From Urechis unicinctus (taxonomy: Eukaryota; Annelida; Polychaeta; Xenopneusta; Urechidae): a DNA stretch of 64,000 nt. Below, in pieces: positions 50,601 through 62,420 of the stretch (position 1 is its first letter; each line of letters begins with the position of its first letter). The position numbers and the translations under genes are program-made. The stretch is taken from positions 30,653,204 to 30,717,203 of the forward strand of contig CM067356.1 in assembly GCA_034190875.2 (NCBI GenBank), written 5' to 3'. The notes beneath the pieces were generated by a model. It made no database searches. It was given only the letters and a program-made list of their open reading frames with translations, and was not told where the DNA came from.

Positions 50601-52100
50601 CACTGGAGTTGAAACAGATTATTGTAAGTTTTGTGTTTGCCACCAGTAATGTTTGTTGCCCTTAATGTATTATATTATGTAATGAAAAAATGCTTCAAAT
50701 TGACCGTGTCGAGCAAACGTTTATTAGCCATTTAAGCGACAGCAACATTAAGCATTACCATTCACGTAAGTAAAAAACAAAAATGTATTAGACGCTAAAA
50801 GACTCATGGATCTAGTAAATATTGTATATCACCTAAATAAGGAATGAAAGCTGATCCCATAGATGTTACAGCTGTGGTGTCATAGAGATGACACAGACCA
50901 AGTTGCAAGGAATAAGAATCTGTGCGTGTGCAAGTGAGTGTATTATTTTGAACAATTAATTTCCTCTTAACATCTTTGATTTCAGTAGTACATACTTGTC
51001 ACTTCGCAGTAACATATTGTACTGAATATTTTTTAATACGTTTCTATGCGCTTGGTTTAGTCTGTCTTTGTATCATTAGCCGATCCCATGAAACTTATCC
51101 TCATTCGTTTACCGTTAGTTGATGAAATTTTCATCCTTTTGTCATTCTATTGATTTAAGTCACAATTTTGCACGTTGGTTATTTTGAATGTCAGTTCCCG
51201 TAATCGCAACATATTGTATTTGCCATTTGGCCTGATTATGCACCTGGCTTCAATGGTCGATTCCGTGTTGTCCACCACTGGGCACTTTCACCATAATCGA
51301 TGGTTAACGAAACGAACTAGCTGTTTACGGGGAACATATCAGCATTGCCGCTGGGTCTTTGTGTCCGCTGTCTTTGCACAGTAATAAAACTCCTTTCTAT
51401 TACATGTATTCTACGAACCACGTTTTGGTTACTCGCAAATTGAACTCCTCAATCAAAATGTACAATGTTTGCACATTAACCCAAGTGACACCAAAACAGG
51501 TTGATGGATAAGCTCTACATTGTCTTAAGGCTCAAGTGCAAATTTAATTATCGCCAGCGAAAGCTATCATTGATTCGATGTTATCCACTTAGTTAGCTTT
51601 TTCTTTGTGTTCCGACAACAATCATTGGGTTATTCAGCTATATGTAAACGGAGGAATCGATGCCTGACAGATATGGGGATGAACACAAATTCGGGTGTGA
51701 ATGTATCTTAATACAGAGAGCTATAAAGGTAACAAAATTGGTAGTGTAAACATGACGGAAGGTTAATTCGTCAAAATCATGTTCCATTGTGGCTCTTTAG
51801 ATTGATCAAACACAAAGTACAAACTATTTGCTATGGGAATGGTCCATATGGATGAGGGAAACGGTCTTGATAAATCATTGCGTTGTACTAAGTCAATACT
51901 AGGAACAGTAAGAGATCTTTATAACCAGGCTGCCTCTGCTCTAGAAACTGTTCAATCGTGGACGTCAATGCCTGGAACAGATTAACAATAGCACACAAGT
52001 ATCATTGTAGCTCTTATACATCGCGTATTGTTAGACCTAATTGGTGTCGAAGGCGCATACCCTATTGGCCATAAAACCCTTATTTCATATTTTGTACTGC
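47685..52100 (+). repeat. Large diverged segmental duplication, copy A
   Basis: Collinear with 58,222-62,420 in the same orientation. Anchor pairs (A / B): TCTTTGGTTG 47,692 / 58,227; GAGAAACAA.GGGCGATTA 48,928 / 58,557; GGTCTGGACCAGAACTAATT 49,121 / 58,779; GGCAAGGTAACAAACA 49,384 / 59,050; CACTGCA..ATGTCGCTTGT near 49,763 / 59,408; CATTTAAGCGACAGCA 50,730 / 60,065; ACCTGGCTTC 51,242 / 60,359; AAGAGATCTTTATAACCAG 51,909 / 62,198. By eye it is about three quarters identical with many indels. No conserved open frame runs through both copies, so it is probably not a coding duplication. Confidence 0.85.
48195..48680 (+). repeat. Smaller duplication, copy A (inside the large one)
   Basis: Matches 53,030-53,295. 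Shared are TTTTGCCACTA, CATTCATGT(C/T)AAACTT, TCTCTCCCGTTA and a TGCCATAAAA..GA(T/G)AAATTCT block. The second copy lacks about 230 bases in the middle. Confidence 0.75.
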
Positions 52101-53029
52101 GTGTATCTGTGGAAAAGAGAGTTGCAGATATATTGGGCAACTCATATCATGATATTTTCATGGATAAACATTATGCAGGATATAATGCACTTGTTGAGTT
52201 TCGATTTATGTTTAAATTATTTAATTCTTATGAGTCTCGTCCAATTAATAGCATGCTTTCAGCACAACCTTGAATGCACAGTTAAACAATTGTTTTGATT
52301 CTGCGGGGTTGCATTCAATGAACACAACCTTTAGCAAACCAAGCCTAAACGTTATGAGATACCAATGCATGGGTTTGTACAATTAGTATCATTCTGTAAG
52401 TTTGTTATTAGATGTGGCACAAGAAGGCATTGAAATCGCACCATATCAATAATAAATGTTCTTCATCGAATACAAGAATGGTCGTCAGCGACAAGGAATA
52501 TGATTTGATGGACATCAATCAACTGGGAGAACGTGAGAGTTACAAATGTTAATATGAAGTGAATGACTTATACAAGAGCATCACATGCATTACTTATGTA
52601 AGTGCTGGGTTAATCATCCATACAGGTGCTGAGAGAATACGCTCAAAGTAATAGTAAGCGTCAAAAAGAAATGAAGAACGGGCAGTGGTTGTCTAGGCAT
52701 TTACAGACAGCAAAGCGAAGGTTAACATGATACTGCTACCATCCATGACATGGGGACCAATGGGGAGCCGATTTTGTCCGGAGCGGAAAACGAAGCAGCT
52801 TCGTGATTGTGGCCAGAATACACAGACAATATTCCTGCAAATGATTTAAAGACAGAATCATTAAAAAAACCCAATTGATCTGTTTTCGGAATGGTTTCTT
52901 CTCGAGTGTATTAAAGTTTATCAAAAGCTTTGAGAAAGTTCTACCACATTACATCAATATTGACTTTTGACAACTATGTGGCGACGTTGTATGGTGATAA
53001 GTAAGGAAAGGGTTACAGTGGAATGTCGT
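52101..53029. other. No gene recognised
   Basis: Two overlapping + frames of 81-85 codons at 52,028-52,298 have no recognised motif. Confidence 0.5.
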
Positions 53030-53295
53030 GGTCCAATGAATTCAGTAAGCTAGTCGTGTTCTGTCATTTTGCCACTACCGAGTAATTCTGGTATGGTGTT
53101 TTCATTCATGTTAAACTTACAGGCGGATAATTTGGTAAAGCATGTCTTGAAAAGCAGACAAAGTTGCAATTGAATTAATGCATCTTATTCATCCTCATCT
53201 CTCCCGTTATAAAATGATACTGGTACCGTCTATTTCGTCAATGAATGCTGTTGCCATAAAACAGAGAAATTCTACGCCATCTTTGACTTACAAAA
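53030..53295 (+). repeat. Smaller duplication, copy B
   Basis: Partner of 48,195-48,680. Confidence 0.75.
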
Positions 53296-53559
53296 CAATC
53301 GAATTCAGAGAGATTGCCTTGGCAAAACCCTGAAGGAAAGATATCCTTTTGTGAAAACAATAACTGGCAGTAGTAATACGTTCAGTCTGCTACGATGTCC
53401 GATCTTCTCTCGCTAGTTTAGACACGTCATCACAACACTGGCCTGGTCAAGGATCGTCCAAGACATCCGTCACAGCCAGTCCTCATGCAGGCATCGAAAT
53501 GGCCCTGCAGGACAGAATGCCAGATAATGTCTATCATTTTAAATATTTTGTTATGCGGA

Positions 53560-54475
53560 TATATTTGGAAGTCAAATTGTCATTTCGTTTGTTCGTAGAT
53601 GTTCTCACAAAATATCGATCTTTCCACGGGCTATAACATGGCTGGATTCTAATCACACAGCCACTGCTACTACCAAATTCGTAATATCTAATACGAAGGA
53701 GCATCTTTGAGTTGGTGTTATACTCTTTATTTGGTCTTTGAACGTGATTTGGGAGGAAGGTTAGCATATTGCAGCTAATACGCATATACAACGATAGCAA
53801 ATGCGACCCTTGTACAAAACATTAGATAGTTGACAGAGGATTCATTAATGCGGCTCGTGTGCGTAATTAACCAGCCCCAGCAAGACGTACTTATTGTTAT
53901 ATTTGATGAGCCAATTGTATTTGTACCGCTTTCATTAGCGGTGCAAGTCTTAAATAGAATATATATAAAAACATAGAGGAGAGTAGGTATATAATCGATG
54001 ATGATCCCTTTTTAATTGAATGCAATATATGAAATAAGCACTGACATCCACCAGGAGCCAACCATTTCACCCGTGATCATGATCAAACTAACAACGGTTC
54101 ATCGTGATGTTGTTAGCTTATCTCTTATGCAATAAGGGCCAGGGTTATTGCGCAGTGCATCAGGCGTTCCAAAAGAAACAATTCTCCTGAACAAAGAAAC
54201 GCCGTCTGCTTTTTAATCGAATTCAAGCTTTACGGACATTACTCGGACATTAACTACAGACACAGAAACAGATGATGGGAACCAATGGACGGGTTATGTG
54301 ATCCTGTCATACTTAACTTAATACATGAACTCTGCTTAACTTAATACATGAAACAGACCATATTGTTAAAATATATTGCTTGCCTAATACAAAGAGGAGC
54401 CTTTGTTTGCAATATACGCTTGTTGCATTAAATTGTCATGATATGCCCATGTCATACTCTGTGGCAAGGAATATA
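53560..54475 (+). repeat. Direct duplication of about 0.9 kb, copy A
   Basis: Matches 55,800-56,560. Shared are ATGGCTGGAT.T.TAATCACA, TTTG(A/G)GTTGGTG, GCATCAGGC(G/A)TTCCAA, TCTCCTGAACAAAGAAAC, AAATATATTGCT and GAGCCTTTGTT. This copy ends at the (TA)n array; the other copy has no array there. Confidence 0.85.
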
Positions 54476-54569
54476 CATTTATATATATATATATATAAGA
54501 TGCGTGCATACATATATATATAATATGTTTATATATATAACTATATACATACAAATATATATAAATATT

Positions 54570-54623
<54 letters not shown>

Positions 54624-54642
54624 TATTGTTATATATATATAT

Positions 54643-54726
<84 letters not shown>
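54472..54726. repeat. (TA)n microsatellite
   Basis: About 255 bases, interrupted on the left and a pure TA run of about 75 bases on the right. It starts immediately after duplication copy 53,560-54,475. The homologous site near 56,545 lacks it, so it expanded or inserted after duplication. Open frames here are artefacts. Confidence 0.95.
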
Positions 54727-54728
<2 letters not shown>

Positions 54729-55079
54729 ATTTTGATTTATGTGAAGAAATATATATGCGCCTCAATACTGTTCTCACATCTGTCATTCCGTGTGTTAAAG
54801 TATGTCAAAGTGTCGTGTTAGTTCTGAGGCGTGAGAGTGATTAAGAGTCTAGAAATTATACACATAAGCTCAATGAACTAATATTCAAGACTCGTCAATT
54901 ATACAATTATATGTGTCCACTATACTTGTTTTATAAACGACTTACGTGAACGACGACTCAGTGGATCAATACAGAAAATTTCCCCGTGTGTTAAACGCAG
55001 TTCCCCAATTTATCGATGCATTGCTGGCTTTGGTGGGATGACAATAACACTTACTCTTTCTCTTTTACAAACCCATGAG
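54727..55079. other. No gene recognised
   Basis: Nothing seen. Confidence 0.5.
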
Positions 55080-55500
55080 ACACATTCGTCTGCAAGTGCT
55101 TAACCACCAGTCACCTACATTATTCTGACCTGGCCTTTATGTATCCCTCCCGCTATCTTTGTTACCATGCGGCAGCTTTTGCATCCGAACATCTCTCGGG
55201 TACAGCTGTGAAGTTCAGTACTTGAGTACGAGTGAGCTGTTTCTCGTGGCTCTCTGTATTACAAATACTCACTCCTAAGAGCATAAGATAGCAATTTGCT
55301 AATCTAGATCGTGTTATACCCTCAATGTTATCTTCATTACAAGGTCAACTATAAATTTATATGAAGTAGCCATCGTTTTTGATATAACCAAGAAAGATCC
55401 TTGTCTATGATGTTTAATGCTCAACAGGGTAAGTCTGTGTGAGAAAGTGAGTTGTTGCTATCAACTATACCCGACGTGTTTCCAGTCATCCCTATATTAA
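55080..55500 (+). repeat. Direct duplication of about 0.4 kb, copy A
   Basis: Matches 56,950-57,310. Shared are CCACCAGTCA, ACCTGGCCTT, GTTCAGTACTTGAG, CCTTGTCTA and GTCTGTG(T/C)GAGAA followed by GTTGTTG/GTTGCTATCAACT. Confidence 0.8.
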
Positions 55501-55799
55501 AGATGCAATAGGACGAAAGATATGAGAGGTTTCACTTTAAGCAAGTGATTTACCCCCGTGCAACCAACGGCACATTAAAACACAAAACTCTGTAGTACGC
55601 TTCACTAATGGGGTCGATTCCAGGACAATCTCAAATGGGCAAAAGGAGTGGATTGAACAAACATGGGCGTTATCTATCAGACATTGTACAATGGCAATAC
55701 AGCGTTATATAGACGTTTATACAGACTGTGCAGCAGCATCTCGATTCATTCGATCCTTACAGATTCATTTCATTATGATGCTCACAGGGACCTAATGGC

Positions 55800-56560
55800 G
55801 CCTGTAGATAGCAAACTCATTTCCTGATCATTGATGCTCTCACATAATATAGCTCTTTCTGTCAGATACTTGGGTTATAATATGGCTGGATATGTAATCA
55901 CACAGCCATTGCTACTCACACATGCGTAATATCAAATGCTTCTTTGGGTTGGTGGTATACTCTTTTGTCTGTTAATGTGATATGGGAAGCAGGTTAAGAT
56001 ATCGCAATTACATTAGATATTTCCATAAACATATTGATTCGTGTGATAATTAATGTGACAAACGTTATTCACTGGATATCCATCACATACAATGAGCCCG
56101 ATTCACAATAAAATTATGAGAAAAACATATTTAACGTGAGGATGCACTGGTATCCATCTACAATACGACGTGGTGCTACACGACGTTGTCAGTTCACCTG
56201 TAATGTAATTTATGTCAGATTTATTGCATGCTGCATCAGGCATTCCAATAGAAGCACGTCTCCTGAACAAAGAAACCCCATCTTCTTTATAATCAAATTC
56301 AAGCTTTATGGGCATTTCCCTGTCAATTACTTCAGACACATCAATGGTGTAATGGGACCAGGTGGACGGATTTTGTGATGCTGTCGTACTTAACAATGCT
56401 CTCATTTATTCATGAAGCATACCTTATTATGTAAAATATATTGCTGATCTAATTGCAAATGGGAGCCTTTGTTAACAAAATGGGGTCGTTGCATTAACTT
56501 TTCGTTATAGGCCAATCAAAGACAATATTCTACTCTGTGGTAAAGACACTAAAGAAGTAA
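55800..56560 (+). repeat. Direct duplication of about 0.9 kb, copy B
   Basis: Partner of 53,560-54,475, about 2.2 kb downstream. Confidence 0.85.
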
Positions 56561-56949
56561 AACACAAACTCACGAGACAAAGTGCAATTTTCAAAAGCGT
56601 CATTAGAACTATTCGCTTCAAAGCAAAAACCCGATTTATCACTGAAAACTGAAGAAGCTGTCGGTTTGTAGCTTATCTTTTATATTTACACTAAATGCAT
56701 TGTCTTCTGCTTTCATACTGTCATATTCAATACAATGCTACACGTTCTATGTAGTTTATGTAGAATCTCCAGTGGATGGGTGTTATAGAACAACGAAGTT
56801 TTCTTATGCAGAATATGCGTGTGATTATAGATTGTACAATGTCTGCTTGGTAGCATCTGTCATCATTATGAACTCCATGTGCACAACTAAGATCTCTTTA
56901 GATTAGACACAAACATGCTTCATTGGAGTAAAAACATATTATGGTAAGT

Positions 56950-57310
56950 TTTTTGTTTTCCACCAGTCAACTTGAATGCAAAACTGTGATCAGGAGAAGG
57001 TTATGCCACAGGTTGGTACCTGGCCTTGATTTACCTACGCTATCTTCATTTACCTGCATTTATTTTTTCATATTTGCATGTTCAGTACTTGAGCTACGGT
57101 GAATAGTTTCTCATCGCATTCTGCATTGAACACGTACACACACTTATTGGAACCGAAGATAGACTTCGCAAACTCGCAGGGCTATCATTTTTTATATAAC
57201 CCAAGATTACCCTTGTCTACTATATTAGATGTTTCACACGGTCAGTCTGTGCGAGAATGCTCTGATGTTGTTGTCAACTGTTCCAGACATGTTAATAGTT
57301 ATCTCTTTGT
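56950..57310 (+). repeat. Direct duplication of about 0.4 kb, copy B
   Basis: Partner of 55,080-55,500. The sequence just before it (56,915-56,965, GCTTCA(C/T)TGGAGT..., GGTAAGTTTT, CCACCAGT) also matches 50,598-50,652 in the large duplication, so pieces of these families are shared. Confidence 0.75.
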
Positions 57311-58221
57311 AAGGCATTACTTTGCTACCACACCTTTTTGTTAATATAAACTACAACATTCTATTGGCAACATAGTGTGAACGCATTCAATATACAGAGA
57401 CGACTTGTTGCTACTCCACATTCTGCCAAACATGCTGCGTTACTGTTGCTGCATTCGAAAGTTTTGTTAATCAATACCCACCAGCATTACATCAAAGGAC
57501 TCCCGTCGAATGCTAGAAATACAGAGAAAACTGCCTGCTGGGACGATATATTGACACTTAAAGGTCGCTATGCTAGCGACGAAGCTGAGGTATTCCGCAA
57601 GAATGCTTGGAAACCACACTCAGTAGCAATGATATCAGGGCACCTGCATATACTATTTAATATCATCAGCTTGGCCGATGCGTTTGTAGTAAAAGAAAGG
57701 GCACATCAATATTCGTGTCCCATGCGTTTGTTGGACTGAGAAGCATTTACATGATACTTTCTTTAGAATTTCGTTTGAATGATCGTCTGCAGAATCATTA
57801 ACCACTTATTGGCTCATAATCCGACCTCTCATAAATCATCGTATTCAGGTAAAAAAAATCGAATATTTCACCAATCTTCTCGATTTGTGAGAAACGTTTG
57901 ACAAATTAGCATTGCTGGTTGCCATGCACGAATTTGAGTGTAGGTGTCTATTATACACTGACCGTAATGTATTATTGTTGGTTGATTTGATTCTTATAAT
58001 AATTGTCAAACATGTTACATCGTGGCTATTAACAGCAGTACAGAACAATAAGACAGCATCTGAATATTGCTGTGGCACATCATTATCCATGTATACTTAT
58101 CTGTCTGTCAAAGGATTCGTTGGATCTCCATGCAAAGGTACATCATTCGTCATAATATATATATATATACATTCTTCAATCAGTTACGGATTTAAAGCAT
58201 TATTTACTTTGATCATCGCAT
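57311..58221. other. No gene recognised
   Basis: A 120-codon + frame (57,377-57,739) and a 108-codon frame (57,912-58,238) show no family motif, no good splice context and no counterpart in the related copies. I do not call them genes. Confidence 0.5.
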
Positions 58222-61200
58222 CTAGTCTTTGGTTGTAAACCGGCAAGCTGCTGACTCTGATATATCTCACAGGGTCGTATGACATTTGAAGAAAGCGGTT
58301 TTCATTTATAATCAGCCTAAAACGGCTGTGAATTAAAATGTTTATCATATAATGATGACAACTGGTATTAAAAATCGATATGTCGATTTTAAAGGGCCTT
58401 GAAGGATGAATCTACCCAGACAGGCTGCTAGACGAGGACTATAATTCTTGTCACGCTCATGTTGTAATCTAGAGTCAGTCATTAAATCTCACAAAAGCCA
58501 CAGTTTAGACACGTTATACCAATCTAATGCGTAAGGCATCCTGATAATTGGTCTGGGAGAAACAAAGGGCGATTAAACAAGCACAGGCATGGTTAGGCTA
58601 ATGAGATCATTCACATAACAAGAGAAGAAGTCACTGAAATGACGAAAGGCACTGTGGTCTATTGTGTTCTGTCGTGGCACCGTGTGCATATCAATAAAGC
58701 AAGTTAATAATCACACCATTGAAACAAATGTCATTATGCTGAGGCGCACATCAATCAAGACTGTGCATTTTGTTAGGGGTCTAGAGCAGAACTAATTATG
58801 CGGCAGGCAGAGCTTTGAACAGACAGTAATTGAGAATCATGCTTCATGGAGGGAAAACTAGATGATGAAGGCATCAAACCCAGGGAATTATGTAATCCGA
58901 CAGACTCTGTATGAAGGCACTGCATTCAGGTTGACTGGTGAGAAATGAAATTCTGAATGAGCTGTTTCAATCTTGTGGAAACATATTGGAAGCCGTCTTC
59001 TGTTATACCGACAATAGATCAAAACCTCCACCAATTGGTGTCTCAGTTAGGCAAGGTAACAAACACTGATCAGCCAAGCGTGGTTGATGTGAATGGTATG
59101 GAATATCTTATTCGCTCTTTCTCGAGATGTCTGTGCATGCTTCAGATATACACAAGATGGCGCGATTTGAACCGAGGCCCAATTTATGATAACGTCGTCT
59201 GATATGAAGGCCTTCTAGACAACATTTCCGACCTAATGACTAGGATGTACAACGATAGGTTATAAATGTATGACATAGATACACAGCAGTAGCCACGGAT
59301 TATTATTATCAAGCAAGAATTTGGTAATATGCTAGTCTTGGTATAGACTGATTAATTAAAAGATTAGTCGCTCTTTGTCAGAGCACAAAGAACCGTCATC
59401 AGAAGCACCACTGCATTATGTCGCTTGTAATGACGTGGACAGCTGAGAAATGCCAACTGCATGCAGCTCCGCATGGTGTTCTTTACTGTGACAGATTCAA
59501 GCTAAACTACAACCTGAAAACCAATATCGCTATTAACGTAGACATAATTCTGCTTATGGTCGTCAATATTTTAATGCATATGGAATCTGGGCGCATCCTA
59601 TGTTTGGTGGTTCAATGTTAAATGGGGTTGTCAGCCAACACACTTTACAATTTGATCCCATTACATTGCCTGTACAATACATCCCGAAAGATACGAGCTT
59701 GCTTATTATTTTACTACTCTCTTCTTGTCATATATCTATCCCTATAAATAATACCACCACGTGTCCTTTTATTAATTTAATCGGCCGCACGAGCCAAAAG
59801 GTACAGCTCCATGGAGACACTGTCACAATGTTTTATAAGATGGTTGTGGTTTCCCATTGGTTGACTGTGATAGTATAGACGTTTAGGTATTCTGCATGCA
59901 TAAATATCACGACTTATGTCAACGCCATAGTCACTCACAGTCAACCGGAGAAAGGTACCTGTATCGTGTTTCTACATGTCATTCTTGCGGCTCACATGAT
60001 GTCATTCAATGTATTCATATGATAAAGGACTGCTATAGTCCTTGTCAAGCAGATGTTACTTATTCATTTAAGCGACAGCAGCATTAAGGACTACTATGCG
60101 GTCATATCATCAGAGATGTAGAATATCATCATGCCAAAAGGTACAGGAACCTGAAATGTACTGAAGTAATGGGCCGAATATTTGTCAAGATATACTAGCT
60201 CTTTGCTATTCATCGACGCAGAACTTGTCCCAATTTGCTTATCTTTAAGTGATGAACCGTTGTTTGGTCACCCATTTGAGAATTTGGTCGCATTGGTAAT
60301 TTTCAGCGCGCTGTTTGACTTGAATATTCCTAATAGCACTATTGTTCTGATTATACACACCTGGCTTCACTCATCATGCCCGTCGTTAATCACTGCCTTC
60401 ACAAGCACGTATACTACAATAGGAATCTGCATTCTGATCCACGGGAGATCATATCAAAGAATGCATTGCGGCTGCGTCTTAAGACAGCTGTTTTTTGCAC
60501 TTTGACCAACCACTTTCATATTGTAGTATTCAATCACCAGCTTGGCCATAACATTACCCCACCATCTATACTTAGAGGGTCACATGCTTAGTTGTAACAT
60601 TTACTCAACTGGCCTCATTGCACGATGATCTATCGCTCTTATTACAACCATTATGATGGACAAATTTAGTTTTAATATCTTGGGTAGCTTTTGCTGTGTA
60701 TCCCGTTTACAATCACGTGACTGTACTGTTAAACCCATGCAGAGCAATCAGCGCTATATACTGTCAAACAAACCGAGGGTAAAAGACCAATGATTGCAGA
60801 CAAAACTCCACATCACTTTGATAATGGTATGTCAATTGTTCGGTCATTAACATGCTTTTCATAGAACTTGCTAGTAATATTTCGTCACCCTTTGGCATTC
60901 CAACTAAGTTAAGAGATTTGTATCGATCTTAAGTTTAGTCATTAATATTATATTCACCGTAGCTTTTTTTAGCTAGTGCGTGCCAGCGAGGAGTACCAAA
61001 TTCTGCAAGACTGTTGTGAACATTAATACTACTGACCACCGGTATCTATTTGAGTAGTAGAATGATTCCTGTCTAAGAGGACAGTTGCTGGCCTAAACAT
61101 TATTTGAGCTTGATTGAAATTTTCGTAACATTTCGCCATAGCGCATAAAACATTTCAACCTATATCCAGAAAAATATATAAATTCGGCAGTAGACCATTC

Positions 61201-62420
61201 CGGGCTCCGAATTCGGGGCGCAATGGTGTCGTGTTTTATTGCGTTGCCGTCCGAGGCGCAAGGATTTACCACCAGGCCTACGCAACTGGTGGATGATGAA
61301 GACGCGAACATATATAACAATCCCCTTACAATCAAATACAAATATATAACTTATATGGCAAGCGATGATTGCATAAAACCAATGATCTCATTTGTATTAA
61401 ATTCACTCACTATTTGTAAGATTATTGATAAAACGCAAGCAAACGCAATCCTTATATCATAATACTTATTCCGATTGTCATTGATAGATAATCGCAGGAT
61501 CAATAATGAAGGCCATCATTGCCGTTGATGATAACGAGCACTTGCGAGCAGTGAAACCCATGTATACAATCCGATTAAGAGGCCTGTCTGGTAATATTGT
61601 GCTTTCGATATTTCTTCCGGCCACCGTTTTGCGGTTGCAGTAAGCTCCGGGAATGCAACTGCAATAAAATAAAGATACTTGGTCTGCTGATGACATGGTG
61701 GTACTTTAAGACCACACCCCATTATTTATGTGTCCATACATAGTACATACTATTTAATATCATTCATCTTGTTCCGTGCGCCCGTAGTAAACGATATGCA
61801 ATCAATTAGTTTCTCTTCTCGGTGTACATGTGGACATTGTGTAGGATACCTTGCACATTCATTCGTTAACACACAGAGGCAGCCGCTAATGGTATCAACA
61901 TCCATATTAGGTAATTAGTCTTAGTTAATATCACAAAGGATGTCGATTTTGGAGGAACGTTTGCCAATAATACCAATTGTGGTTGGCAAGTCTAGTACCT
62001 GTGGCTGATGAATTCCAAACAATATATGTTCCATTGTTACTTTTGCATACTCTTCAATGCCGTAACATTGTATTCCAATAGTGCTGATGTGCTTAGTTAT
62101 CTCTGTCAGTGGTTGATCGAACGCAAGGTACGAATGGATACTTGCTAAAGGAATGACCCAAATGAATGCGCTGTTCTATATCAATACCAAGAATGATAAG
62201 ATCTCTATATAACCAGATTGTCTCTGTGAAAAAAAATGGTCAATTGTGTATCCCATTTGGATAGTCCCGGTGCACAGTCTGAAACAGCTACTCAGTATTA
62301 CACATGCATTAATTAAGCAACAGCACCGTATAATTACATGCAAATTTCATTATTCTCAACATCATTCACTTCTGTTAATCGGGTATTTTTTATGGCTCAG
62401 CCATTCCTGAAAAACCTCAT
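58222..62420 (+). repeat. Large diverged segmental duplication, copy B
   Basis: Partner of 47,685-52,100. Local length differences leave the two copies offset by between about 9.3 and 10.5 kb. Confidence 0.85.

Noticed and set aside
54438..54821. 127-codon open frame
   Set aside because: (TA)n artefact.
57377..57739. 120-codon + frame in non-repetitive DNA
   Set aside because: No recognised motif, no splice context, no counterpart in related duplicates. Length is within chance for AT-rich DNA screened in six frames.
59155..59180. tRNA B-box-like GGTTCAAATCG on the minus strand
   Set aside because: The bases around it do not form a T-arm stem, and no A box or acceptor stem fits.
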